From CAINVV01 sp038323575 (GTDB taxonomy: Bacteria; Bacteroidota; Bacteroidia; Bacteroidales; Prolixibacteraceae): DNA of 31,629 bases. Within the stretch, counting starts at the first letter, position 1. Each line of letters begins with the position of its first letter. Location of the stretch: positions 1 to 31,629 of the forward strand of contig JBBQHB010000062.1 in assembly GCA_038323575.1 (NCBI GenBank), read 5' to 3'. This document shows positions 1 through 7,865 of this stretch, piece after piece. Made by a program: the position numbers and the translations under genes. The notes below the pieces were generated by a model that saw only the letters and a program-made list of their open reading frames with translations, was not told the DNA's origin and did no database searches.

Positions 1-18
1 CAATTTCACCATCTGGGC
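1..18 (-). tRNA. tRNA-Leu, 5' end only (runs off the window)
   Basis: Read on the minus strand from base 18, the sequence GCCCAGATGGTGAAATTG matches the 5' end of a bacterial leucine tRNA: a 7-base acceptor strand, then U8, G9, a G-U-G-A D-stem strand, A14, and the AAAUUG run leading into the D-loop G18. The rest, including the anticodon, lies outside the window, so the isoacceptor cannot be named. A phylum-type -7 box sits about 14 bases upstream, which supports a transcribed gene starting here. The leucine assignment rests on 18 bases only. Confidence 0.6.
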
Positions 19-31
19 GTGAAAGGAGGTG

Positions 32-39
32 CAAATATA
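32..39 (-). promoter_or_regulatory. -7 promoter box of the tRNA-Leu
   Basis: On the minus strand bases 39-32 read TATATTTG, an exact match to the Bacteroidota -7 consensus TAnnTTTG. Transcription would start a few bases before the mature tRNA 5' end at base 18. No clear -33 TTG is visible, because the heptamer repeat array fills that position. Confidence 0.55.
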
Positions 40-43
40 AAAT

Positions 44-197
44 TTAGATATGAGATATAAGACATGAGACATGAGATTTTTCAAATTTGTTCAAAAAATT
101 TACTTCTCACATTTTTTGCATGTCTTATATCTCATGTCTCATGTCTCATTTCTCATATTTCATCTCCCATATCTCATGTCTCGTGTCTCGTGTCTCA
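44..197. repeat. Inverted arrays of a TGAGACA-type heptamer
   Basis: Bases 121-197 read on the minus strand are eleven back-to-back 7-base units of the TGAGACA/TGAGATA/CGAGACA type. Bases 44-78 are five similar units on the plus strand. The two blocks face each other across about 42 bp, and the 16-mer TGAGATATAAGACATG is exactly repeated in inverted orientation (51-66 and 119-134). The larger block begins at the stop codon of the DPP-IV gene, whose TGA is itself the first three bases of a unit. The array fills the space between that gene and the tRNA promoter. No coding function is apparent. Confidence 0.85.
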
Positions 198-2387
198 TTT
201 CAGGTTTTCCTTTAAAAACTCGTCAAACATGGTATAGAGGTGCATGGTTGTATTACCGCCGCGGATCCCGTGGTTGCGGTTGTTATACGACATCATTCTG
301 AATTGTACACCGGCCTGCACCAGTGCTTCGGCAAATTCGATTGTATTCTGGTAGTGAACATTGTCGTCTGCTGTACCAGCAACCAGCAATAACTTTCCGT
401 TGATGCCTTTAACCTGCGTAATGGGTGAATTCTGTAGATATCCTTCCGGATTCTGGTCCGGCATGCCCATGTAACGCTCCGTATAAACCGTATCGTAGAA
501 GTAGTGGCTGATTACAGGCGCTACCGCGATGGCTGACCGGATCAGGTCGCCTCCTTTGCACAGCGTCATGGCGGAAATAAATCCGCCGTAACTCCATCCC
601 CAGATGCCGATTTTTCCGGCATCCACATAGGGCTGTTTTGACAAAAAGCGGGCGGTCTCAACCTGGTCGGTTGATTCCAGATTACCCAGCTGCCCGTAGG
701 TACATTTGCGGAACTCTTCACCCCTGGCGCCTGTCCCGCGAGGATCCACACACACCACAACATAGCCCTGTTGGGCAATATAAGAGTCCCAACTTACGGA
801 AAAATTGTCCAGCACCTGCTGCGAATTCGGTCCGCTGTACTGGGTCAACATCACCGGATATTTGACATCCGGATTGAAAGGAACAGGCTTGATCATCCAG
901 CCGTTCAGTTCGACACCCCCAGAAGTAGTAAATTTAAAGAACTCTTTGTGAGGAAGCTGCATCGCGGCAAGTTTCCCTTTTAAAGCAGAATTGTCTTCGA
1001 GTACCCGGATCTGCTTGCCTGAAATTTCGTGCAGCGTAACCAGATTAGGCGTAGTAATATTCGAATAGGTATTGACGTAATATTTGAAACCCTTGCTGAA
1101 ATCTGCGTTATTGGTCCCTTTTTGCGTCGATAGCATCAGATTCTTCTTCTTGTCGATCGAAATGCCGTATACCTCCCGCTGCATCGGTACAACTGCTGCG
1201 GCCTGGTAATAAAAGAATTTCTTCACGGCATCATAACCGTAGAACTTAATAACATCAAAATTCCCTTCCGTAAGTTGTTTGACCTTCACCCCCCGAAGAT
1301 CATAAAGGTAAAGATGCTTATAACCGTTTTGCTCACTGAGGACCACAAAATGCTGGTTGTCTGACAGAAATTGAAAATAATCCAGAAAATCCGTTTCGAT
1401 GTACCGGCTGTTCTTTTCCGTATAGATCAGGCGGGAATCTCCTGTGTTGGGATTGGCAAACAGCAACTCGGCCTTGTTTTGCAGCCTGTTCATGCGAAAG
1501 ATGCCCAAATCGTTGCCTGTGTTGGTCCAGGAGATTTTAGGCAGGTAATTATCGGTCTCCTTGCCAGTGTTCATTTTGATGTTGTAGCCACTCTTCACAT
1601 CGTAAACCCAAATCTGCACAATGGAGTTCTTCTCCCCTGCTTTTGGGTACTTGAAGCTGTATTCTCCGGGATAAACGGCATTCTCTTTTTTCTCCGGATT
1701 CGATCCTTTGTAAATTGGCATATGGTAAAGCGGCACCTGCTCTTCGTTGAACTTCATGTAGGCGATTTGTTTGCTATCTGGCGACCATTCAAATCCGCGG
1801 TTGAATTCGAACTCCTCCTCATACACCCAGTCCGGGGCGCCGTTGATAATTTTGTTAAACTCACCGTCGTTTGTAATCTGGCGTTCTGTTCCAAACCTCA
1901 GGCTTTTAACGAAAAGGTTGTTTTTCCGGACAAAAGCAATACGCTCGCCATCCGGTGAAAAGGTTGCCAGTTGTTGTTCGCCGCCTCCTGAAAGTCTTGT
2001 CAGCGCTTTTGTGACAAAGTTGAAGACAAAGTAATTGGCGGTGAACGATCTACGGTAGATGGGTTTACGGTCGGTCATCAGCAGGACTTTGCTTTCATCA
2101 CTGCTGAACTGGTAGTCTGTAACTGATTGTAGTGAGTCGTTTTTCAGTGAGGAGATGTCGAGCAGCGTTGCCACTTTCTCTCCGGTTTTATAACTGTACT
2201 TAACCAATTCCTTACCATTGTTTTCGAGGGTCGTGAAATTCAGCCCGTCATTCAGGGAGGCCAGACCATTAACCGATTTCTGACTGTAAATTTTTTTGAT
2301 GACAACGTCATCGATCGTCAGCTTTTGCGCATTCAGGCCAAGAGTTGCCAGGAGGACAAATAAGAGCAGGTAATAGTTTTTTAACAT
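195..2387 (-). CDS. Secreted dipeptidyl-peptidase IV (S9B serine peptidase)
   Basis: A 730-residue serine exopeptidase that removes Xaa-Pro or Xaa-Ala dipeptides from peptide N-termini, probably in the periplasm. Residues 1-20 are a signal peptide (hydrophobic core, cleavage near LNA-Q). The N-terminal two thirds is the DPP-IV beta-propeller. It carries the DWVYEEEF motif (about 186-193), whose glutamates bind the substrate N-terminus and mark the dipeptidyl-peptidase subgroup rather than tri- or endopeptidases. The C-terminal alpha/beta-hydrolase has GWSYGG with nucleophile Ser599, Asp674 in GTADDNVH and His706 in NRNHGI, with the same Asp-His spacing as human DPP4. The gene lies 62 bp downstream of the ParE toxin gene on the same strand with no clear promoter between, so read-through is possible. 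Typical family length; the start gives an intact signal peptide. Confidence 0.93.
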   Translation of the reverse strand: MLKNYYLLLFVLLATLGLNAQKLTIDDVVIKKIYSQKSVNGLASLNDGLNFTTLENNGKELVKYSYKTGEKVATLLDISSLKNDSLQSVTDYQFSSDESKVLLMTDRKPIYRRSFTANYFVFNFVTKALTRLSGGGEQQLATFSPDGERIAFVRKNNLFVKSLRFGTERQITNDGEFNKIINGAPDWVYEEEFEFNRGFEWSPDSKQIAYMKFNEEQVPLYHMPIYKGSNPEKKENAVYPGEYSFKYPKAGEKNSIVQIWVYDVKSGYNIKMNTGKETDNYLPKISWTNTGNDLGIFRMNRLQNKAELLFANPNTGDSRLIYTEKNSRYIETDFLDYFQFLSDNQHFVVLSEQNGYKHLYLYDLRGVKVKQLTEGNFDVIKFYGYDAVKKFFYYQAAAVVPMQREVYGISIDKKKNLMLSTQKGTNNADFSKGFKYYVNTYSNITTPNLVTLHEISGKQIRVLEDNSALKGKLAAMQLPHKEFFKFTTSGGVELNGWMIKPVPFNPDVKYPVMLTQYSGPNSQQVLDNFSVSWDSYIAQQGYVVVCVDPRGTGARGEEFRKCTYGQLGNLESTDQVETARFLSKQPYVDAGKIGIWGWSYGGFISAMTLCKGGDLIRSAIAVAPVISHYFYDTVYTERYMGMPDQNPEGYLQNSPITQVKGINGKLLLVAGTADDNVHYQNTIEFAEALVQAGVQFRMMSYNNRNHGIRGGNTTMHLYTMFDEFLKENLK

Positions 2388-2449
2388 AGGAAAAGAGTTG
2401 TGAGTTATTTGCTCAAAATAAATTCAAAACCAGAAGATTAAGAAAAGGA

Positions 2450-2737
2450 TTAAAGCTTCAAGAGCTTTGACGAATGGTGAACTGTTAAGATGTCAACATC
2501 GCCGGTACTTTTGATAAAATAAATGATCCTGTAATTTCCATGGATTAACTCCCTGATGAGTAAATTTTGTGATTCCGGAACAATCCTGCCACTATTTGGA
2601 TATCTCTTTAGCTGATTTGCAGCTACCCTAATCTTTTGGACAGTAATCTTTGCATACTTGACAGAGTCGTTCGCAATATACACAGCAATAGAAATTAAAT
2701 CGTCCTTTGATTGTTTTGTCCAATTTACACTAACCAT
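2450..2737 (-). CDS. ParE/RelE-family toxin
   Basis: A 95-residue basic protein with the RelE/ParE toxin fold pattern: an N-terminal strand (VNWTKQSKDDL), a helical middle with NQLKRYPNSGR, and the C-terminal strand pair containing RELIHGNYRIIYFI and a hydrophobic DILTVHHSSKLL end. Family members either poison DNA gyrase (ParE) or cleave ribosome-bound mRNA (RelE); the NxxxxPxxGR segment and overall length favour the ParE-like branch, but the target is not certain. Its start codon overlaps the last 13 bases of the upstream small gene, the usual translationally coupled antitoxin-toxin order. Confidence 0.88.
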   Translation of the reverse strand: MVSVNWTKQSKDDLISIAVYIANDSVKYAKITVQKIRVAANQLKRYPNSGRIVPESQNLLIRELIHGNYRIIYFIKSTGDVDILTVHHSSKLLKL

Positions 2738-2907
2738 TCAGGTAAAAATTTATCCAGATCCTTTTCTAAAATGATTTCACCTTCATTGCTCTGCTTAATG
2801 CCTGTTTCAATCTTTTCTAACAATAAAATCCTTTCAAAAACTTCCTCTAATGAAAAGTTCTCGGGTAATTGTTTGATAGATTCGATTACTCTCTCTTTTG
2901 CTAACAT
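2725..2907 (-). CDS. Antitoxin of the ParE-type pair
   Basis: A 60-residue acidic protein lying immediately upstream of the toxin and overlapping it by 13 bases. The N-terminal half (ERVIESIKQLPENFSLEEVF) resembles the short helical dimerisation region of small Bacteroidota antitoxins. The C-terminal tail (about 43-60) is acidic and hydrophobic and would wrap the toxin. No classical ribbon-helix-helix or HTH motif is obvious, so DNA binding is uncertain. The call rests mainly on size, charge and position. A possible -7 box lies 19 bases upstream. Confidence 0.75.
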   Translation of the reverse strand: MLAKERVIESIKQLPENFSLEEVFERILLLEKIETGIKQSNEGEIILEKDLDKFLPEWLV

Positions 2908-2925
2908 AAATTTGAATTAGAATTT

Positions 2926-2933
2926 CAAAATTA
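2926..2933 (-). promoter_or_regulatory. -7 box ahead of the ParE-type TA operon
   Basis: Read on the minus strand, the bases are TAATTTTG, an exact TAnnTTTG match placed 19 bases before the antitoxin ATG. No convincing -33 TTG is seen at the usual distance in this A/T-rich stretch. Confidence 0.4.
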
Positions 2934-2985
2934 AAAAAAATCTCGATGTTTTTTGTATATTTATCTCACAATTAAAAAAAACGAC

Positions 2986-3438
2986 ATGAAAATAAAACTG
3001 GTTCTTCTTATATGATTTTATTCTGCTCATGTGGATCCCCAGTAGGGCATGATACTACGATTGCCAATGAAAAGGTCATTCCAATTATTGATAACCGGTA
3101 GCTTGGCATACCGGATTACTTTCCTAAAGGAGACGTTAACGTCCATAAAGACAAAGACTTGGAAATATTCAGAGTTGAATCTTTTGATGGGAAGTTTAAG
3201 GAGTGGTATGCTTTTGTTACCTGTCTCCCGAAGAATAATCAATTAAAATCTAGAATGGGTATTATTATATACATCTGAAAATGTTTACGATAAGGCAAGC
3301 TACCGTTGGACTAATGATTCAACCTTAAAATTTAGATTGTTTAATTCAGAAAATAAACTGACAGAAAACTTTACCCATATTCATACAGGGAAAGGATCCA
3401 TGCTAAAAACAGAAACGGAGCCTTCCGACTTAAAATGA
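2986..3438 (+). pseudogene. Decayed small lipoprotein gene
   Basis: An ATG at 2986 opens MKIKLVLLI, the start of a signal peptide, and stops at once. Shifting frame at about 3018 continues it as LFCSCGSPVG, a plausible lipobox with the lipidated Cys near 3030. That frame reads on as a sensible protein (GIPDYFPKGDVNVHKDKD, EWYAFVTCLPKNN) apart from an in-frame TAG at 3099-3101, and ends at 3276-3278. A further frameshift near 3270 carries it on (SENVYDKASYRWTND, then FNSENKLTENF) to a TGA at 3436-3438. Two frameshifts plus a nonsense codon in about 150 codons mark a dead gene. A TATATTTA box at 2956-2963 may be its old promoter. The family is not recognised. Confidence 0.72.
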
Positions 3439-3469
3439 GCCATGGAAATTTGATAGTGAAAGAATCACA

Positions 3470-4597
3470 ATGGACGATTTTCAGGTATTTGTAAAACCCG
3501 TTGGTGCACAGTGCAACCTGGCTTGTCCATATTGCTATTATCTTGACAAGCAGGAAATCTACCCTGACGAAAAAAAAATTCTCATGCCGGATGATTTGCT
3601 TGAAACATATATCATCCAGCATCTCAGCGCTTCTTCCGGTCCCGATATTTTTTTCTCGTGGCATGGCGGAGAACCTACGCTGGCCGGGCTGCAATTCTAC
3701 CGGCGGGTGGTTGGGTTTCAGCAAAAACATGCGGGCGTAGCGTGCAGGATCTTCAACGGAATCCAAACCAACGGCACCTTACTCAACGACGAATGGTGCA
3801 GTTTTCTTAAAGAGAACAATTTTATCATCGGAATAAGCATAGACGGACCCGAAAAATTCAATGCTGTTAATCGGCCCGGTAAAAACGGGCAATCCTGTTT
3901 TAAAGAAGTACTTCAGGGATATCAACTGCTTAATAAATATGAGATTCCTTGTGAAATCCTCTGTGTGGTCAATTCGGGCAACGTAAATTATCCGCTGGAG
4001 ATTTACTGGTTTTTCAAAGCCTTGAATGCCAAATTCATCACTTTTCTCCCGATGGTTGAAAAAAAATCAACTGCCGGGAAAACAGTATCAGCCATGTCCG
4101 TGCCTGCAAGGGCTTTCGGGGAGTTCCTCTGCGCAATTTTCGATGAATGGAAGAGTTCTGACATCGGAACCATCAAAGTTCAGATTTTTGAAGAGGCACT
4201 GCGTACTGCCTTTAATTTAGAACACGCGCTTTGCATTTTCAAAAAAACCTGCGGCCGGGTGCCGGTTGTGGAACACAACGGCGATTTTTATCCGTGCGAT
4301 CATTTTGTTAGTGAGGCAAACCGGTTGGGAAATATTCGCTCAACTTCCCTAAAGGAACTACTGGAAAGTCCGGCACAACAAGCATTTGGTCAGGCCAAAC
4401 TGGATTCTCTCCCGAAGTATTGCCTCAAATGCGATGTCCGGGAAATGTGCAACGGCGCCTGTCCGAAAGACCGTTTCCTGGATTCCCCTGACGGGGAGCC
4501 GGGTTTGAATTATTTGTGCGAAGGGTACAAGCTGTTTTTCAACCACTGCAAACCATTTGCTGAGCAGGTTGCGGAAGTTTGGCGGGGTGATCAATAA
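3470..4597 (+). CDS. Anaerobic sulfatase-maturating enzyme (radical SAM/SPASM)
   Basis: A 375-residue radical-SAM enzyme that oxidises the active-site Cys or Ser of type I sulfatases to formylglycine in the cytoplasm. The SAM-binding cluster motif is Cys15-x3-Cys19-x2-Cys22 (CNLACPYC). The C-terminal SPASM region has eight cysteines, at 255, 261, 276, 318, 321, 327, 331 and 350. This spacing almost exactly matches the two auxiliary clusters of the characterised Clostridium perfringens anSME. The residue after Cys276 is Asp277 (YPCDHF), at the place of that enzyme's catalytic Asp. HGGEPTL (about 65-71) is the usual radical-SAM glycine-rich motif. No sulfatase gene lies in this window, so its clients are elsewhere. 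It follows the lipoprotein pseudogene by 31 bp and may use that gene's promoter. Confidence 0.93.
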   Translation: MDDFQVFVKPVGAQCNLACPYCYYLDKQEIYPDEKKILMPDDLLETYIIQHLSASSGPDIFFSWHGGEPTLAGLQFYRRVVGFQQKHAGVACRIFNGIQTNGTLLNDEWCSFLKENNFIIGISIDGPEKFNAVNRPGKNGQSCFKEVLQGYQLLNKYEIPCEILCVVNSGNVNYPLEIYWFFKALNAKFITFLPMVEKKSTAGKTVSAMSVPARAFGEFLCAIFDEWKSSDIGTIKVQIFEEALRTAFNLEHALCIFKKTCGRVPVVEHNGDFYPCDHFVSEANRLGNIRSTSLKELLESPAQQAFGQAKLDSLPKYCLKCDVREMCNGACPKDRFLDSPDGEPGLNYLCEGYKLFFNHCKPFAEQVAEVWRGDQ

Positions 4598-4698
4598 AAC
4601 AATAAAAAATAAGGTAATAAGGTTGGGTTAATTCTTCGTACGTTATTCCTTATTATATCCGGGTAACATCACAGAATCGATTTGGCAACTGAATAGTG

Positions 4699-5538
4699 CT
4701 ATTTCAGCTTTTCCTTAAAAAATGCGATGGTTCTTCCCCATGCCAGCTCTGCGGCCTCTTTGTTGTACCGTTCGGGATTTGAGTCATTGTTGAAGGCATG
4801 CTGTGCTCCTTCGTACATGTAAAGATGATACTCAATTTTAGCACTTTTCAAAGCGGCCTCAAATTCAGGAATCCCTTTGTTGATGCGCTCATCGTTACCG
4901 GCATAATGCAAAAGCATCGGAGCTTTAATTTTGGGGACATCTTCTGCTTTTGGCTGTCCACCATAATAGGGAACGGCTGCGTCCAAATCAGGGGCATTCA
5001 CGGCAACCTGGTTGGTCATCCCGCCTCCCCAGCAAAAACCGGTGCACCCTACCTTCCCGGTAGTTTGAGGATTTGTTTTCAGGTATTGTACTGCCGCTGT
5101 GAAGTCCTTCTTGGTGAGTTCGTTGTCCAACTTCTGAAACATCGGGATGGCTTCTTCCTGTTTTTCGGGAGTTCCTCCCAATGGGGATAAGGCATCTGGG
5201 GCAATAACCGTAAATCCTTCGAGTGCAATTCTACGTGCAACATCTTTGATATGCGGCTGCAGACCACGGTTTTCGTGGATCACAATTACGGCAGGATGTT
5301 TCTTTTTCCCTTTGGGGCGTGCCAGATAGGCAATCATCGGACCACTTGCACCGGTATACCGGATGGTTTCGGTATAAAGCCTGCCATCATCGGCTTTTGT
5401 GATTTCGGCAAAAAGGGCGGCCGGATAAGCGCTTAAAAGAACAGAACCGCCTGCAATTGCAGTAGTTTTCATTAAAAATTCGCGACGGCCGGTTTTGTTT
5501 CCGACCTCAGTTTCCGGATTTTGGGGGTTAGCTTCCAT
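4699..5538 (-). CDS. Dienelactone hydrolase family protein, Tat-type leader
   Basis: A 279-residue alpha/beta-hydrolase. Residues 17-45 look like a twin-arginine export signal (TGRREFLMK, then a hydrophobic AIAGGSVLLSAYPAALFAE), so the enzyme probably folds in the cytoplasm and is exported. The catalytic triad of the dienelactone hydrolase family is visible: Cys169 in TGFCWGGG, Asp216 in HYAGNDERI and His247 in GAQHAFN. Glu89 in VIHENRG matches the family's conserved glutamate. The true substrate is unknown; many members act on esters or lactones other than chlorocatechol products. It converges with the sulfatase-maturase gene and is transcribed away from thrS. Confidence 0.88.
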   Translation of the reverse strand: MEANPQNPETEVGNKTGRREFLMKTTAIAGGSVLLSAYPAALFAEITKADDGRLYTETIRYTGASGPMIAYLARPKGKKKHPAVIVIHENRGLQPHIKDVARRIALEGFTVIAPDALSPLGGTPEKQEEAIPMFQKLDNELTKKDFTAAVQYLKTNPQTTGKVGCTGFCWGGGMTNQVAVNAPDLDAAVPYYGGQPKAEDVPKIKAPMLLHYAGNDERINKGIPEFEAALKSAKIEYHLYMYEGAQHAFNNDSNPERYNKEAAELAWGRTIAFFKEKLK

Positions 5539-5816
5539 TTCATAGTTTTTTTTAAATTGACTAAGCTGAAATATTTATGTACTTCTTGATGTAAGTTACA
5601 AGAGTTTATTTTGTCCACAGATTTTATTAACCACAAATAGACCCAAATAATATTCATTGTCAGATTACTAAATTACGACAAATTCTGATGAAAATTGGAT
5701 AACAAATTACAATTATGCAGAATTCCCCGGGAAAAGCAGCAATTAATTGTTCCTGGCAGAAAAGATTCAACCGAAAAAACCAATAATTGCCCCTCCAGCA
5801 AAATCTTTCCATTAAA

Positions 5817-5833
5817 ATCAAATTAGATTTGAT
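5817..5833. promoter_or_regulatory. Palindrome over the thrS -33 element, possible operator
   Basis: ATCAAAT-TAG-ATTTGAT has perfect 7-bp arms around a 3-base centre, and its right arm contains the -33 TTTG of the thrS promoter. A bound regulator here would block RNA polymerase. The palindrome is seen directly; the operator role is inferred. Confidence 0.4.
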
Positions 5834-5859
5834 GAAACGGTTGAAGTTCGTTAATTTTG
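5828..5859 (+). promoter_or_regulatory. Promoter of the thrS-infC-rpmI-rplT operon
   Basis: TTTG at 5828-5831 and TAATTTTG at 5852-5859 are separated by 20 bases, matching the Bacteroidota housekeeping promoter (-33 TTTG, -7 TAnnTTTG). Transcription would start around 5865, giving a short leader before the thrS ATG at 5881. Confidence 0.75.
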
Positions 5860-5880
5860 CACCTTCATAAAAAAATCAAG

Positions 5881-7830
5881 ATGATTAAGATAACACTACC
5901 CGATCGCTCTGTCAGAGAGTTTGATGCCGGAGTAAATGGTTTGGAGATTGCCGAAGCAATTAGCAGAAGCCTGGCAGAAAAAGTATTGGCTATTTCGGTC
6001 AATGGTGAAGTACGCGACCTGATGCGCCCGATCGACTCGGATGCGTCCATCAAATTACATACCTGGGACGACAAGGAGGGGCGCGAAACATTCTGGCATT
6101 CATCTGCCCACATCATGGCTGAAGCCATTGAGGCGTACCTTCCGGGTACAAAATTCGGCATAGGTCCGTCGATTGACAATGGTTTTTACTACGATATAGA
6201 CCTTCCTGAAGGTCAAACGCTGACAGAAAAAGATCTGGCCGAGATAGAAAAGAAGATGATGGAGCTTGCGCGTTCAAAAGCCGACATCGTCAGGTCAGAG
6301 ATTTCCAAAGACGACGCGCTGAAATTATTCACCGAAAAAGGTGATCCCTACAAACAGGAATTAATTTCGGAACTGACTGATGGTACGATAACCCTCTATC
6401 AACAGGGTAACTTCACCGATCTTTGCCGTGGGCCGCACCTTCCCAATACCGGATACATCAAAGCGCTGAAATTAACCAATATAGCCGGAGCATACTGGCG
6501 AGGAAGTGAGAAGAATAAAATGCTGACCCGAGTTTACGGGATTACTTTCCCGAAACAGAAATTGCTGGAAGAGTACATCGTTTTGATGGAAGAGGCAAAA
6601 AAACGCGACCACCGCAAGATCGGCAAAGAGATGGAATTGTTCATGATCTCCCAGGAGGTTGGCCAGGGACTGCCCATGTGGCTGCCCAAAGGCGCTATGC
6701 TTCGCGAACAGCTGGAAAAATTTCTGAAAACGGTACAGAAAAAATTCGGATACGACCAGGTAATCACTCCGCATATCGGAGATGTCAAACTTTACAAGAA
6801 GTCAGGCCACTACGAAAAATACGGCAAAGATTCCTTCCAGGTTATCAAAACACCTACAGAAGGTGAAGAGTACCTGCTGAAACCGATGAATTGCCCTCAC
6901 CACTGCGAAATTTTCCGTTTCAAACCACGGTCTTACAAAGATCTCCCTGTGAGGCTGGCCGAATTCGGAACGGTGTACCGTTACGAACAGAGCGGCGAGC
7001 TGCATGGCTTGACCCGTGTCCGCGGATTTACGCAGGACGATGCGCACATTTTCTGCAGACCCGATCAGCTGAAAGAAGAATTTCTGAAGGTGATTGATAT
7101 TATCTTCATCATTTTCAAGGCATTGGATTTCAAGAACTATACAGCCCAGATTTCCCTGAGGGATCCTTCCAACAAGGAAAAATACATCGGATCTGACGAA
7201 AACTGGGAAAAAGCTGAAAGCGCCATCATCGAGGCCTGTGCCGAGAAAGGGCTGAATACCGTTACTGTACTCGGCGAAGCCGCATTCTACGGACCAAAAC
7301 TCGACTTCATGGTAAAAGATGCCATCGGAAGGAACTGGCAATTGGGAACCATTCAGGTAGACTACAATTTACCCGAACGTTTTGACCTGGAATACATCGG
7401 GGCAGACGACAAACGGCACCGTCCGGTGATGATTCACCGCGCACCTTTTGGATCGATGGAACGTTTTTGTGCCGTGCTGATCGAACACACAGCCGGTAAA
7501 TTTCCGATCTGGCTGACTCCTGAGCAGGTTGTTGTATTGCCGATCAGCGAAAAGTACAATGATTATGCCCAAAAAGTTTCAGATTATCTAAATAATTCCG
7601 ATATTCGCACCGTCGTTGACGACCGTAACGAAAAGATAGGCAGGAAAATCCGTGACAATGAAATGAAACGTATCCCCTATCTGCTGATTGTCGGCGAAAA
7701 AGAGAACGAAACTGAGACTGTAGCCGTTCGTCGTCAGGGTGAAGGCGATCAGGGTACGGTATCTTTAATCGAATTTGCAGAGATGATCCAAAAAGAGGTC
7801 AAATCAGTTTTATCAGAATTGTACAATTAG
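5881..7830 (+). CDS. thrS: Threonyl-tRNA synthetase
   Basis: A class II aminoacyl-tRNA synthetase of 649 residues that charges tRNA-Thr and edits mis-attached serine. Domains in order: TGS (about 1-62), the second additional/editing domain with HSSAHIMAEA (HxxxH metal-like motif, about 75-84), the class II catalytic core with the zinc-binding MNCPHHCEIF and motif 2 (EFGTVYRYEQSGELHGLTRVRGF), and the C-terminal anticodon-binding domain. An in-frame TTG at 5857 would add eight residues, but it lies inside the -7 box, so the ATG at 5881 (MIKITLPDRSVREF) is taken as the start. It is first in the classic operon with infC, rpmI and rplT. Confidence 0.97.
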   Translation: MIKITLPDRSVREFDAGVNGLEIAEAISRSLAEKVLAISVNGEVRDLMRPIDSDASIKLHTWDDKEGRETFWHSSAHIMAEAIEAYLPGTKFGIGPSIDNGFYYDIDLPEGQTLTEKDLAEIEKKMMELARSKADIVRSEISKDDALKLFTEKGDPYKQELISELTDGTITLYQQGNFTDLCRGPHLPNTGYIKALKLTNIAGAYWRGSEKNKMLTRVYGITFPKQKLLEEYIVLMEEAKKRDHRKIGKEMELFMISQEVGQGLPMWLPKGAMLREQLEKFLKTVQKKFGYDQVITPHIGDVKLYKKSGHYEKYGKDSFQVIKTPTEGEEYLLKPMNCPHHCEIFRFKPRSYKDLPVRLAEFGTVYRYEQSGELHGLTRVRGFTQDDAHIFCRPDQLKEEFLKVIDIIFIIFKALDFKNYTAQISLRDPSNKEKYIGSDENWEKAESAIIEACAEKGLNTVTVLGEAAFYGPKLDFMVKDAIGRNWQLGTIQVDYNLPERFDLEYIGADDKRHRPVMIHRAPFGSMERFCAVLIEHTAGKFPIWLTPEQVVVLPISEKYNDYAQKVSDYLNNSDIRTVVDDRNEKIGRKIRDNEMKRIPYLLIVGEKENETETVAVRRQGEGDQGTVSLIEFAEMIQKEVKSVLSELYN

Positions 7831-7848
7831 TCGGTATTAACTAAATAT

Positions 7849-7865
7849 AGGAGGATAAAGCCATA
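7849..7865 (+). promoter_or_regulatory. Strong Shine-Dalgarno and AUA start of infC
   Basis: AGGAGG at 7849-7854 is followed after 8 bases by ATA (7863-7865), in frame with IF3. Shine-Dalgarno sites are rare in this genome, so a perfect one placed correctly before a non-canonical codon argues that translation begins at ATA and not at the ATG 54 bases later. Confidence 0.65.

Larger units (their letters stand above)
5539..5880. other. Divergent intergenic region, hydrolase gene / thrS
   Basis: A 342-bp A/T-rich spacer with no credible gene. The right end holds the thrS promoter and an overlapping palindrome. Near 5628-5652 the stretch AACCACAAATAGACCCAAAT resembles a worn version of the arm of the 27-bp inverted repeat at 9221-9285. 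No clear -7 box for the minus-strand hydrolase gene was found. Confidence 0.5.

Noticed and set aside
71..301. A 76-codon plus-strand frame at the left end
   Set aside because: It translates the heptamer repeat and the antisense of the DPP-IV 3' end; the protein is low-complexity (HVLYLMSHVS) and has no family pattern.
1371..1958. A 195-codon frame antisense to the DPP-IV gene
   Set aside because: It lies wholly within a well-supported gene on the other strand, with no domain or promoter of its own.
3027..3246. Small overlapping frames on both strands before the maturase
   Set aside because: They are off-frame readings of the lipoprotein pseudogene, whose correct frames give coherent protein text.
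4612..4656. Terminator between the maturase and hydrolase genes
   Set aside because: Only an 8-bp A/T-rich inverted repeat (TAATAAGG with CCTTATTA) with a loop of about 24 bases is present, too weak to call.
5857..5880. N-terminal extension of threonyl-tRNA synthetase from TTG
   Set aside because: The TTG is part of the -7 promoter box, so it would not be in the mRNA.
6802..7341. A 179-codon frame antisense to thrS
   Set aside because: It is a shadow of the thrS coding sequence; thrS is intact and conserved over this stretch.
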